The translations under genes and the position numbers were made by a program. Below are positions 40,541 through 49,422 of a stretch of 50,209 bases of DNA, piece by piece (position 1 is the stretch's first letter; the number at the start of each line of letters is the position of its first letter). Source of the DNA: Saprospiraceae bacterium (lineage in GTDB: Bacteria > Bacteroidota > Bacteroidia > Chitinophagales > Saprospiraceae); contig JANQPA010000099.1 of assembly GCA_028285545.1 (NCBI GenBank), positions 1-50,209 of the forward strand, in the 5' to 3' direction. Under the pieces are notes generated by a model. The model worked only from the letters and a program-made list of their open reading frames with translations, did no database searches and was not told where the DNA came from.

Positions 40541-41628
40541 TCAAGATATTTACAAAACAGTGCCATCTCTTCAGGTTTGCCCATACTCACTCTGCTCCAG
40601 CGGCCATCCGTTTCTTTAATTTCGCGGACAATCATTTTATGAGCATTCATTCTGTCTATATAATCTTCGGGCACCTTATCCAGGGAGAAATAAAGCATAT
40701 TAATACTAGATGGAATGTATCGGATTGATTTTGAATCCAGGTAGTCCATTGTAAGTTGTAGTGATTCCTTGTTTTTTTGCATAGACATCTCAAAAGTTTT
40801 GGTATCTCTCAAAGCACCTAAGGCAGCCGCCAGCGACAATTGAGTTACCGACACTCCACTCCAGGGTTGTAGGCTCTGAAGTTTTTTAATGGTATCCGGA
40901 TGAGCTACTCCATAACCTATTCGCATACCTGCTAATCCATAAATTTTTGAAAAAGAACGAGAAACTACAATATTGCGATTATCATGCGTCAACTTTGCCA
41001 GGGAAGGATGTATGGAAAAATCCTGGTAAACTTCATCAATAAGTACAGGAGTTCTGGCCGCCATCTTTTCAATAAAAGGAATCAATTGCTTGGGATCCAA
41101 TTCTGTTCCTGAAGGGTTATTGGGATTGCAAACATAAAGCATTCTAGTATTGGCTTTGACGGCGCCTTCCATTTTTTTCAGATCGTGCTTTTTTTCTGCA
41201 TCCAATGGAATGCTATTAACGGTTGCCCCTAAGGCTCTGGCCATATTCATCCAAATCCTGAAGGTAGGTGTAGCTGTGACCAATTCTCCACCCTTTTGAA
41301 GAAAAAGGAGGGTAGCCAATCCAAGAATTTCTGAGCTACCCGCCCCAAGCATGATGTATTCAGGTTCAACGTTGACTTTTTGAGCTATTTCTTGAATAAG
41401 CTCTTTTTTTAGGGTTGGATAGCGATTGGCAGTTTTCATATACTCCTTCATCATTCGCCGACTTTCCGGAAAAGGGCCATAGGGATTTTCGTTTCCTCCT
41501 AATTTAATCCAGCCTTTTGGCTGAAAATCTAGATGATAATGGGTTGGAATAGTTTCTCCCATTAACGGCGACAATAAAAATGCAGAAGCGCCCAATGAGG
41601 CAAATTGCATCCAGTTTCTGCGATCCAT
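40525..41628 (-). CDS. histidinol-phosphate-aminotransferase-like enzyme with Tat-type signal
   Basis: A 367-residue PLP enzyme of aminotransferase class I/II. Motifs: GGNENPYGP near residue 43, GAGSSEIL, VCNPNNPSGTE, DEVYQDF and the PLP Lys in SRSFSKIYGLAGMRIGYG (about 227). The sequence resembles HisC-type enzymes, but the N-terminus (MDRRNWMQFASLGASAFLLS) has a twin-Arg pair and hydrophobic stretch, so it is probably exported by Tat and is unlikely to be the biosynthetic HisC. No histidine genes are nearby. The C-terminus lies in an 8-bp repeat. Substrate unknown. Confidence 0.88.
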   Translation of the reverse strand: MDRRNWMQFASLGASAFLLSPLMGETIPTHYHLDFQPKGWIKLGGNENPYGPFPESRRMMKEYMKTANRYPTLKKELIQEIAQKVNVEPEYIMLGAGSSEILGLATLLFLQKGGELVTATPTFRIWMNMARALGATVNSIPLDAEKKHDLKKMEGAVKANTRMLYVCNPNNPSGTELDPKQLIPFIEKMAARTPVLIDEVYQDFSIHPSLAKLTHDNRNIVVSRSFSKIYGLAGMRIGYGVAHPDTIKKLQSLQPWSGVSVTQLSLAAALGALRDTKTFEMSMQKNKESLQLTMDYLDSKSIRYIPSSINMLYFSLDKVPEDYIDRMNAHKMIVREIKETDGRWSRVSMGKPEEMALFCKYLDSMIL

Positions 41629-41828
41629 AGGTGATTTTTATTTCAAAAAAACACCATAAAAAAGCCAAAGGCAAATTAAGTAGCTGGGCAACTCTTCAAT
41701 GTAGATGGAAAACCTGTGGCTGCATTTTAGCGACGAAACCCTGTTGTTTGTCGCTATTTGGTAAAATAATTTAGGATATTGCAAGCATGTTGTTAATTTG
41801 AATTAATTATAAATACCTCTTTACAGAT

Positions 41829-42980
41829 TTGCTGACTAAAATTATTTTTTCAAAACAATCAAATTATCGCGCCGCCAGACATGTCTTGTATTGGCTGGCC
41901 TGGCTTCTCTTATTTACATTTATTTACGGGACCAAATCTTCCTTGACAGACCCGATAAGTTATTTTGGAATAAGCAGAAGTTACTGGTTGACTTTGATTC
42001 AAACCATACCCCAGATATTGGTGCTGGCCATTTTGACTTATACCATAGTTTTTTTTATTGTTCCAAAGTTTTATCCTCAAAAGCAATGGGGCTTATTAGG
42101 ATTCACCATTTTACTAACATTCATCATTGCCACAATTTTAGAACGACTTACCTTTATTCATTTTCATCCAATTGTCGATCAGTGGTTTGGTAGGGCACCT
42201 TCTATACCTAATCCCATAACGGTTTATGCCTCTACAAATATTTTGAAACATGGAGCTGCTGTGGTGGGCTTCGCCAGCGCAATATTGTTGTTTAAAAGAT
42301 GGTGGAAGGAAAGGGAAAGAAACACAGAATTGGAAAAGAAAAATTTGTCCATCAAATTAAAAATGCTCCAACAGCAATTACACCCTCATTTTTTATTCAA
42401 TACCCTTAACAATTTATACGGATTAATTCTGGACAAATCAGATCGAGCAGAGGAAGTAGTCGTGAAATTATCTGAATTGTTGAGTTATATGCTCTATGAT
42501 TGTAAAGAAGCTTTTAATCCATTGGAAAAGGAGTTAGAAGTACTCAAAGGGTACATTTTATTGGAGCAATTAAGATTTGAAGATCGGCTTGATCTTTCTT
42601 TTTCTGTTAATGGTAATGCAAAAGGGAAAAAAATAGCTCCTTTGATTTTGCTTCCTTTTTTGGATAATAGTTTTAAACATGGGGTCTCCGAAAATCTCGA
42701 AAACCCATGGATCAACCTCGAGATCCAAATTCAGGATGAATATTTGTTTTTCCATCTGGTAAATAGTAAAACTGAAGTCAAGCAAAAAAAGACTGGTGGA
42801 TTGGGAATGGCGAATGCTAAAAAAAGGCTTAATCTGATTTATGGGGAGACCTATGACCTAAAATTATCTGAAACAGAGGATTCCTTTTGTGTAAATCTCA
42901 AGGTTCCTCTTCATTCCAATACTAATCACAACGAAAACGGCTTATTAATTGAAAATGAAAAAACCAATGCTGTTATATGA
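41829..42980 (+). CDS. LytS-like sensor histidine kinase (pair 2)
   Basis: A 383-residue kinase with four membrane helices in the first about 150 residues, a linker (KERERNTELEKKNLSIKLK), the motif QQLHPHFLFNTLNNLYGL with phospho-His at about 187, and an N box (PFLDNSFKHG) plus GLGMANAKKRL. The frame has no ATG before the first helix; TTG at 41829 is the only reasonable start. The stop overlaps the next start by ATGA. Sensor input is unknown. Confidence 0.9.
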   Translation: MLTKIIFSKQSNYRAARHVLYWLAWLLLFTFIYGTKSSLTDPISYFGISRSYWLTLIQTIPQILVLAILTYTIVFFIVPKFYPQKQWGLLGFTILLTFIIATILERLTFIHFHPIVDQWFGRAPSIPNPITVYASTNILKHGAAVVGFASAILLFKRWWKERERNTELEKKNLSIKLKMLQQQLHPHFLFNTLNNLYGLILDKSDRAEEVVVKLSELLSYMLYDCKEAFNPLEKELEVLKGYILLEQLRFEDRLDLSFSVNGNAKGKKIAPLILLPFLDNSFKHGVSENLENPWINLEIQIQDEYLFFHLVNSKTEVKQKKTGGLGMANAKKRLNLIYGETYDLKLSETEDSFCVNLKVPLHSNTNHNENGLLIENEKTNAVI

Positions 42981-43711
42981 TGAAATCCAATTCAGGGAAA
43001 AAAAAGTATCAATGTTTAGTTGTTGATGATGAACAACAAGCAAGAGTGGTTTTGAAAAAACATATTGCCCAACTGGAGATGTTGGACCTGGCAGGTGAAT
43101 GCAGCCATGCTATTGCAGCTTACGAATTTTTACAGAGCCATCCCATCGATTTAATTTTCCTGGACATAAAAATGCCTCAGTTAAATGGCTTAGATTTCCT
43201 TCGTTCTCTGGAACGAAGGCCTGTTGTTATTCTTACCACAGCATACAGGGATTTTGCCTTTGAAGGTTTTGAGTTGGATGTTGCAGATTACTTATTAAAA
43301 CCCATATCCTTTAATAGGTTTCTAAAATCCTTACAAAAAGCCATACAATTTCCCCTTGATCTGATTCCGGAAAAAAAGGAAAAAATCCTTAATCAAAAGC
43401 CTTTCATGTATTTTAGAGTAAATAGGCAAATGGTAAAGGTTCATTTCAACGATATTGCTTATTGCGAAAGCCTCAAGGATTATATCAAAATTGTAACGCC
43501 ACAACAAACACTGGTGACAAAGCTGCCTATTTCCAAACTTGAAAAATTATTACCTCCCAATCGCTTTGTTCGCATCCATCGATCCTTTATTATCAATACT
43601 CAGCATATTTCTTCCTATAGCTCAACAAAAATTGATGTTATGGAAAAAACTTTATCCGTAGGAAGAATGTATAAGAAGAATTGGGAAAACACCCTTAGTC
43701 TTCTATTGTAA
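42977..43711 (+). CDS. LytTR family response regulator (pair 2)
   Basis: A 244-residue response regulator: receiver (about 10-130) with LVVDDE, Asp63 in FLDIKMP and Lys in LLKPI, then a LytTR domain (about 145-244) with IAYCESLKDYIKIVTP and HRSFIINTQHI. Its ATG overlaps the kinase stop (ATGA), so expression is tightly coupled. The 3' end overlaps the convergent mutase gene by 17 bp. Confidence 0.92.
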   Translation: MMKSNSGKKKYQCLVVDDEQQARVVLKKHIAQLEMLDLAGECSHAIAAYEFLQSHPIDLIFLDIKMPQLNGLDFLRSLERRPVVILTTAYRDFAFEGFELDVADYLLKPISFNRFLKSLQKAIQFPLDLIPEKKEKILNQKPFMYFRVNRQMVKVHFNDIAYCESLKDYIKIVTPQQTLVTKLPISKLEKLLPPNRFVRIHRSFIINTQHISSYSSTKIDVMEKTLSVGRMYKKNWENTLSLLL

Positions 43712-44864
43712 ATGCTCTGCTTTTATCTAATTCCTGAAACTTAAGCCAAGCCTCTTGGGCTAGCTTATGAGTAAGTTTTTCGATATAAAAACTTCCTGCT
43801 CCAGGGTCCATGACACGATCCATATAGCTTTCCATTTTTAATAAATGCTGTACATTTCTTGCAATACGTGCCGTAAAAGAAGTAGGAGCTTCTTTTTTCA
43901 CCATATTTGCCGGACGAATATAAAGCCGGTCGGCCCCACCTATTACGGCAGAAATAGCCTGAGTGGTAGCTCGGATCATGTTGGTGTGAATATCCTCAGA
44001 TTGAGTTTCACGTGCCAGATGAACTTCAACTTGAGGAAATACCAAAGGACTTAGGCCATGGGCTTTTAATACATTGCCCCATAGTAATCGAAAGGCTCTT
44101 AACTTAGCAATCTCCACAAAAAAACTGGTGCTTATAGAAATAGCAAATTGCATATGATTATTTATCAAGGATGCAGGCATTCCTTTAGCGCTTAAATAAG
44201 ATAAATATTCATTTCCTTTCGCTAAAATGAAGGCCAATTCTCGGCTGGAGTATTCATTCCCAGCATGAAAGGTGCGTCCATTGACTTGAAGGATATTAAA
44301 TTCAGGCATATTTTTCTGACAAAAAGAAATACAGTTTCCCATTTCCTCCATTGGAGGGTTTACCCAATCGAGTATTGGATCAAAATCAATAGAACCCTTG
44401 ATTGCAGATGCTTTCTTTTTTTGATTGTTCAGAAGCTCATATAATTGATTTAATAAGGCTCCTGGATCTTTATCTGCATAAAACTGCTCAAAATGAGTGG
44501 AAATAAAATCTAATTCTATCCCTTCTAGTAATTTGGAAAGTTCTTGCTTATCAAGGCTCCTCTTGAGTTGAAATAATAAAGCCTGAGCTCCTCCGCCTAA
44601 AGCCTTTAGTGCCTGTTTATTAGACTGTTTCAAATCATCAACAATAATATATTCCCCTATTTCCCAATCATTATTACTGCGACCATTCCAGGAAATATTA
44701 GTAGATCCTGTTTGATCATCGGGATGATAGAAAGGTGCCAGCTCGATTTTATCTTCCAGTTGCCATTGAAGATCCTCAAGTGGACGGCCTTTTAGGTCTT
44801 TTTCAACTTTTCTTAGCCATTCTTCTTTGGAAATAGAAGGAAATTCATCAAAAATGCCTTGCAT
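43695..44864 (-). CDS. mutA: short methylmalonyl-CoA mutase small-subunit-like protein
   Basis: A 389-residue protein of the methylmalonyl-CoA mutase small-subunit family, recognised by EEWLRKVEKDLKGRPLEDL near the N-terminus, PFYHPDDQTG, TTQAISAVIGGADRLYIRPA and MDRVMDPGAGSFYIEKLTHK. The protein ends just after the TIM-barrel part, without the C-terminal cobalamin-binding-like domain of longer relatives, and 17 bp inside the convergent LytTR gene. In the complete enzyme this subunit pairs with a catalytic large subunit; mutB is not adjacent. A role in propionate/methylmalonyl-CoA conversion is likely but needs the partner elsewhere. Confidence 0.82.
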   Translation of the reverse strand: MQGIFDEFPSISKEEWLRKVEKDLKGRPLEDLQWQLEDKIELAPFYHPDDQTGSTNISWNGRSNNDWEIGEYIIVDDLKQSNKQALKALGGGAQALLFQLKRSLDKQELSKLLEGIELDFISTHFEQFYADKDPGALLNQLYELLNNQKKKASAIKGSIDFDPILDWVNPPMEEMGNCISFCQKNMPEFNILQVNGRTFHAGNEYSSRELAFILAKGNEYLSYLSAKGMPASLINNHMQFAISISTSFFVEIAKLRAFRLLWGNVLKAHGLSPLVFPQVEVHLARETQSEDIHTNMIRATTQAISAVIGGADRLYIRPANMVKKEAPTSFTARIARNVQHLLKMESYMDRVMDPGAGSFYIEKLTHKLAQEAWLKFQELDKSRAFTIED

Positions 44865-44934
44865 ATGCTTCTTGCTTTAACTTCAATTGCTTTTTTTTGT
44901 TAAAAAATAAAGATAGCAGTTTTACAAAACTATT

Positions 44935-44942
44935 AATGCCCG
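44935..44942 (-). promoter_or_regulatory. possible -7 element of the mutA-like gene
   Basis: On the minus strand this reads TAGTTTTG, matching TAnnTTTG, about 70 bp before the ATG. No matching -33 element was found, so support is weak. Confidence 0.3.
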
Positions 44943-45017
44943 AAAAAAATAATTTTTTGAAGCCTTAAGAATAAAGATTAGAGTAATTGAGGAAACTAAG
45001 AAGTAAGTTGTGTTGTT

Positions 45018-45048
45018 TTTGAATTTTGGATGGATTTGAATAATTTTG
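45018..45048 (+). promoter_or_regulatory. Bacteroidota-type promoter of the IscA-like gene
   Basis: TTTG (45018-45021), a 19-bp spacer, then TAATTTTG (45041-45048). This matches both halves of the primary sigma factor consensus with the preferred spacing. The ATG begins 17 bp after it, giving a very short leader. Confidence 0.7.
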
Positions 45049-45064
45049 TATAAAACTTTGCTTT

Positions 45065-45391
45065 ATGGTATTTGTGGCAGACAGCGCGAAAAAAAGAATA
45101 AATCAAATTCGAGCTAAAGAAGGATACGGAAAAGATTACTTCATCAGAGTCTGGGTGAGTAGTGGTGGCTGTTCGGGTTTGACCTATGAAATGGAATTTT
45201 CTAATATCAGCAAACCTGAGGATCAGGTTTTTGAGGATAATGGCGAAAAAGTAGTTACTGACCTCAAAAGCTTCTTATATCTTTGCAATACTACTCTTGA
45301 GTTTTCTGGTGGGCTAGATGGAAAAGGATTTGAATTTAATAATCCAAATGCTTCCAGAACCTGTGCTTGTGGTGAGAGTTTTGCGGTATAA
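45065..45391 (+). CDS. HesB/IscA/SufA-type iron-sulfur cluster assembly protein
   Basis: 108 residues, the usual family length. The three conserved cysteines are present: C36 in GGCSGLTYEM, and C100 and C102 in the C-terminal CACGESF. FNNPNASRTCACGESF is the family signature. The protein carries Fe-S clusters or iron for delivery to target enzymes. It stands alone, outside a suf or isc operon, with a strong promoter immediately upstream and a bidirectional hairpin downstream. Confidence 0.93.
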   Translation: MVFVADSAKKRINQIRAKEGYGKDYFIRVWVSSGGCSGLTYEMEFSNISKPEDQVFEDNGEKVVTDLKSFLYLCNTTLEFSGGLDGKGFEFNNPNASRTCACGESFAV

Positions 45392-45398
45392 ATTGATT

Positions 45399-45435
45399 TG
45401 AAAAAGCAGCCTTGTGACCCAAGGCTGCTTTTTCA
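45399..45435. terminator. bidirectional hairpin terminator
   Basis: TGAAAAAGCAGCCTTG (45399-45414) pairs perfectly with 45420-45435 around TGACC. A and T runs flank the GC core, so it serves both the IscA-like gene and the convergent receptor gene. Confidence 0.9.
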
Positions 45436-45449
45436 ATTAGATTTATACA

Positions 45450-48137
45450 TTAAAAATGATAATAAATTTTCCCGATTATTTGTCTACCAATTTTCGGGGC
45501 TCCGAAAAATGCCCGGTACTCCTCCTCAAATAGATTCGTAATGGTCATGTTGGCACTCAAATTATTGAGAAAGGTATAACCCAAGCCTAAATCCATGATG
45601 GTAAAACCGTCAACAGGTCCTGTCCAGGGTAAGCCTGCCGCACTTTGCCAGGCATTTTGATGCCTAACAATCAAAAAACCATTCAATCCAAAATCAGGGT
45701 GATATTCAGCTCCCAATTTGAACTTCATATCCGGAATGTTTAATGAATAGTCAAGGGTTGAAGCATCTCCCCCACTACCCAGACTCAAATTTTCAAAATA
45801 GGTCTGGCTAAGCCATGACAAACTTCCAAAAGCTGAAAAATCACCCGTGAAGTAATATTTTACAGCAAAATCCAAACCAAAGTAATCAAGTTCACCCACA
45901 TTATAATAAGTAACATCAATGGTAGGAATAGGGAAATCTTCTGGTGTCTGATCCGATCGGATAACTCCAAGGAAATTAGGCATTCCTGTCTCTGAGTTTA
46001 TAGCAATTCCCTGGGCAGCGCCAGCATATAAATTAATGAGATCTTCCTGTGTCCAACCTAAGCTGTTTAAAACTTCCTCATCAAGAACATTGTTTAGAGC
46101 CTGTGAAAGATCGGTGGCCAAATTAGGTTGTAGTACTAAAGGACTGGCCTGAAAGGGGGTAGAAAAAATATTTTTCCTCTGATTATAATAAAAATCAAAA
46201 GTAATACCCAGCTTGTCCTTAAACAAGCCCTTGTAACCAATTTCATACATATTGGATCGGGACAATTTCAACTTATCAGGCCTGGCACGTAAACCCTGAC
46301 TTAATACTCCCGCAGAAATACCACCAATATTATTTGTATTTGACACCAAATAATTCAAAACCTCATTGCTTAGAAATTCTCCTTGCGACAATTGCTGAGT
46401 GATCAAAGAGAAGGTGGTTTGCAAATCCATACCTATCCCTTCAGTCACCCCAAAACCTGGTATTAAGCTGGTGGTATTGGGGTCATTGAAAGTAAGTGGA
46501 TCTGCTCCTCCAATAAGATAAGTAGAAAAGGCACCGCGATTAGCCAAAGGAAAATCTGCAAAAAGATTAATCCCAGCCGGGGCCCCAAAGGCACGGTTAA
46601 AAGTTAAGCGCAATGTGTGTTTGGGACTAGGCTTATAAACAAGTCCCAACCTGGGTGAAAGGGCAAATTCATCCAGTGCAATAAAATGATCAAAACGAGT
46701 AGCACCTACCAGGTCCAGTGTTTTGGTCAATTTAATCTCCGCCTGGGTATATCCTCCGATTATGGTATAATTATCCTCTTCTTCATATCGACCATGAACC
46801 GTATTTTTTGTATCAATAATATTCAGGCGATAATCAACACCAAATATCCAATTGAGGAGATCCTCTCCAATATCAAAATTATATTGTAATTGGCCCTCAA
46901 TCTGATGACCTTCAAAAATGGTAGTAGTCCCAGAAGTAAACAAATAAGCTTTACCATCACTTCCATCATAGGAAGACCAGAAGGCCTGACCGAAAAACCC
47001 TCCTGATTGAATACGAACCTGACCAAAAGGACGTGGAATTTCTGTGTATCCTTCTCCTTCAGCTGTCCTGAAAATCCCCTTCCCTATCGACCATCCTCCC
47101 TGCAAGGTTACTGTTGTTTCTACATCAGGTTTAAATGCAAGCGTTCCTAGAAATCCATAAGATTCAGTATTATAATCTGGAATTTTGGTGGTGATGACTT
47201 CTTGAGTCAAACTACTAAGGATTTGGGCTTGAAAGCTTTTAAGACGCAGGGCATCCTCAGGATCAGAAGGATCGATTTCCCAATCTCTGGCACTTCTATA
47301 ATATCCTGTCAGCTTAAAGCCAAATTTTTTATCCGGCGAAAGGCCTGCATGTCTAAAGGAAGCCTGCATGGTGTTCCGTGTTCCCCCACCTATACTTAAG
47401 GTAGTACCTTGTTCGTCGAAAGGGCTTTTCGAAATAAAATGAACAATCCCTGCTTCCACACCTGGCCCGTACAGTGCAGAACCAGGTCCTTTAACGATTT
47501 CAATTTTATCCAAATCAATAGGATCGATGGGTTGCTGGTTATAAGCAATTGCTCCAAGGCCAGGAAGAATTAAGTTGCGATAATCTGCTATTACAAAGGT
47601 TTCTGTCTGAAAAGCAGAGGTCCGACCTCTAAGGGTAATGTGGCCGTTATTGACACCCGTTTGGTTAACATCCAGGCCTACCCTATTTCTTAATGATAAA
47701 AATGGATTGGCAACAGCATCTGCTCTGATCGTTTTTTCATCAATCACATCCATAGCCGAGGGAGCCTCCTGAATTTTTTCCCGCTTCCGGGAAGCAGAAA
47801 CAACCACTTTTTGACCAACCAGGGCACCTGGAACCATTGAGATCAGCAAATTATCTGTAGGTTTAGTAATGGTTATTTCTTTTAACTCATATCCGATATA
47901 AGTAATAGCAATCTTGGCTGGCAGCTTGTCATTAATTTCTAAAATAAAAGAGCCATCAGATTTAGAAAAGGTCCCGTCAATGGTACCCGTTACCTCTATA
48001 TTTGCACCTTCAATAGGAAAATTATTGATGTTGTCCATGACAATTCCTTTGACGATGGTTTGCGAAAAACCATAGGTTGAGAATAGGATGCAAAAAAAGA
48101 GCTGAGTGAGACTTATAAATAGTTTTGTGCGTTCCAT
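45450..48137 (-). CDS. TonB-dependent receptor with carboxypeptidase-regulatory-like domain
   Basis: An 895-residue outer-membrane receptor. Signal peptide (to about residue 26), CarboxypepD_reg-like beta domain (about 27-105, with VKGIVMDNINNFPIEGANIE), plug domain (about 115-240, with VVSASRKREKIQEAPSAMDV and IEIVKGPGSALYGPGVEAG), then a large beta-barrel ending in IGKIYYHF with a terminal aromatic residue, as expected for barrel assembly. It imports a substrate using TonB energy. No SusD-like gene is adjacent, so it is not an obvious SusC. The substrate cannot be inferred. Confidence 0.94.
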   Translation of the reverse strand: MERTKLFISLTQLFFCILFSTYGFSQTIVKGIVMDNINNFPIEGANIEVTGTIDGTFSKSDGSFILEINDKLPAKIAITYIGYELKEITITKPTDNLLISMVPGALVGQKVVVSASRKREKIQEAPSAMDVIDEKTIRADAVANPFLSLRNRVGLDVNQTGVNNGHITLRGRTSAFQTETFVIADYRNLILPGLGAIAYNQQPIDPIDLDKIEIVKGPGSALYGPGVEAGIVHFISKSPFDEQGTTLSIGGGTRNTMQASFRHAGLSPDKKFGFKLTGYYRSARDWEIDPSDPEDALRLKSFQAQILSSLTQEVITTKIPDYNTESYGFLGTLAFKPDVETTVTLQGGWSIGKGIFRTAEGEGYTEIPRPFGQVRIQSGGFFGQAFWSSYDGSDGKAYLFTSGTTTIFEGHQIEGQLQYNFDIGEDLLNWIFGVDYRLNIIDTKNTVHGRYEEEDNYTIIGGYTQAEIKLTKTLDLVGATRFDHFIALDEFALSPRLGLVYKPSPKHTLRLTFNRAFGAPAGINLFADFPLANRGAFSTYLIGGADPLTFNDPNTTSLIPGFGVTEGIGMDLQTTFSLITQQLSQGEFLSNEVLNYLVSNTNNIGGISAGVLSQGLRARPDKLKLSRSNMYEIGYKGLFKDKLGITFDFYYNQRKNIFSTPFQASPLVLQPNLATDLSQALNNVLDEEVLNSLGWTQEDLINLYAGAAQGIAINSETGMPNFLGVIRSDQTPEDFPIPTIDVTYYNVGELDYFGLDFAVKYYFTGDFSAFGSLSWLSQTYFENLSLGSGGDASTLDYSLNIPDMKFKLGAEYHPDFGLNGFLIVRHQNAWQSAAGLPWTGPVDGFTIMDLGLGYTFLNNLSANMTITNLFEEEYRAFFGAPKIGRQIIGKIYYHF

Positions 48138-48162
48138 GTTATAAAAAGGGTTTGGTAATTGG

Positions 48163-48255
48163 GGTTGTGTAAAAAGTCAATTTTTTGCTTTTTTATAAGC
48201 AGATACATATTATGGTAAAAACTAAAATTTTTAAAAATTATGTTTTTACACAACC
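48163..48255. repeat. GGTTGTGTAAAAA inverted-repeat element (copy 2)
   Basis: GGTTGTGTAAAAA (48163-48175) and TTTTTACACAACC (48243-48255) are perfect 13-bp inverted repeats, 93 bp overall, upstream of the receptor start. The arms match those at 38881-38934. It may be a promoter-region structure or a mobile repeat. Confidence 0.75.
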
Positions 48256-48309
48256 TCATACCACCTGTGTTTAGAATTCAATTTTGATTTAATTCTTGAG
48301 CTGACTCAA

Positions 48310-49422
48310 CTAACTTTTGGTATTAACTCGAGCAGAAATCAGTGCTTTTAATTCATTAAAAAATTGAATTAGCTCTACGTTAGAGAAATGAACCTTTGAA
48401 TTATATATGTAGCTGTTATTATATGGATCTCTGATAAGAAGTTGGTTCTCATCTACATATTTTGTGAATGACAAGTTGATGAACTCATACCATGGAAAGA
48501 ATTTATATCTGTCATAAGGATTATAAGACACTTTTTTGCCCTTTCCTTTGGCTTTCTTTTTCAGGGCAGCATTTGCCATAAATTCGGTCTTTAAATTCAG
48601 CCCTACTCCCTTTTTTGTAATCAGCATATTTCCCAAATAAGAAATGGGAGCATCTTCAAAATCGGTAATGTTATATTTGGTAATAAGACTTCTGCTGTGC
48701 CTCAGGTTTTTATAGGCGTTAGGGTCTTCTTTTCTGCAATCTGCCAGGCAAACAAAAGCATCTGAGGTTTCCTGACTGAAGTATCGATCATTATATTTAC
48801 GACATAGGTTGGGAATTTTTTCTTCAACATCCTCTAATTCCAGAATACCTCCTTTTAAAAGTAAGTGCTTAACGTCGCATTTTTCAACATCTACAATAAT
48901 TCGATTTTGGAGAGCAGATAGTTTGGCACAATCATCTGTTCCAACATAAAACACATCCAGGCCTCGAAAAAGAAATATTTGTTTGGTGGCCTCTGTATTG
49001 GTTCTTGAAAAATTTTTCAATTCTAAAATAAAACTATTGGGTTCATTATAATTAGCTAATGTTAGTTTGGGCATGTGTACATTTATCTTGGGATTCCCTT
49101 CATCGGGATTCTCTGAGATTTCAGTCATTCCGTAATACTCTGACAAATCTATAATCACTGGTGTATTACCAGAGCCGCTTGCCACCCGAATTAAATCATT
49201 TCCAATCTGGTCTAAATATCTAAAAGGGGTCATTTCAAGCAGATTCCCTGATTGCGTTTCGTCTGTTTTCACTGTAATTCTTGCTCCATCATTATCCCAG
49301 GATAAAACAATGGGCAATTCTTTTAAATTAGGATTTGACATTCCTTTCTGGCCTACTACGCTGAAAGTACAACTGAAAACCAAGGCCAATACAAGTAGCA
49401 AAGGAGTTTGTGTTTGTGACAT
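48310..49422 (-). CDS. unknown secreted protein
   Basis: A 370-residue protein with a signal peptide (LLLVLALVFSCTFSVVGQ; the Cys is not in a convincing lipobox). The mature part has several Cys (DDCAKL, EKCDVKH, LCRKYND, VCLADCRKE), a basic stretch (KKKAKGKGKKVSYNP) and an aromatic-rich C-terminal part (FFPWYEFINLSF, YIYNSKVHFSN). No domain is recognised. It is upstream of the TonB receptor on the same strand, separated by 170 bp containing the inverted repeat, so co-function is possible but unproven. Confidence 0.7.
   Translation of the reverse strand: MSQTQTPLLLVLALVFSCTFSVVGQKGMSNPNLKELPIVLSWDNDGARITVKTDETQSGNLLEMTPFRYLDQIGNDLIRVASGSGNTPVIIDLSEYYGMTEISENPDEGNPKINVHMPKLTLANYNEPNSFILELKNFSRTNTEATKQIFLFRGLDVFYVGTDDCAKLSALQNRIIVDVEKCDVKHLLLKGGILELEDVEEKIPNLCRKYNDRYFSQETSDAFVCLADCRKEDPNAYKNLRHSRSLITKYNITDFEDAPISYLGNMLITKKGVGLNLKTEFMANAALKKKAKGKGKKVSYNPYDRYKFFPWYEFINLSFTKYVDENQLLIRDPYNNSYIYNSKVHFSNVELIQFFNELKALISARVNTKS

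Noticed and set aside
45450-48137. SusC of a polysaccharide utilisation locus
   Set aside because: There is no SusD-like gene or glycoside hydrolase next to it, so the general TonB-dependent receptor call is kept.
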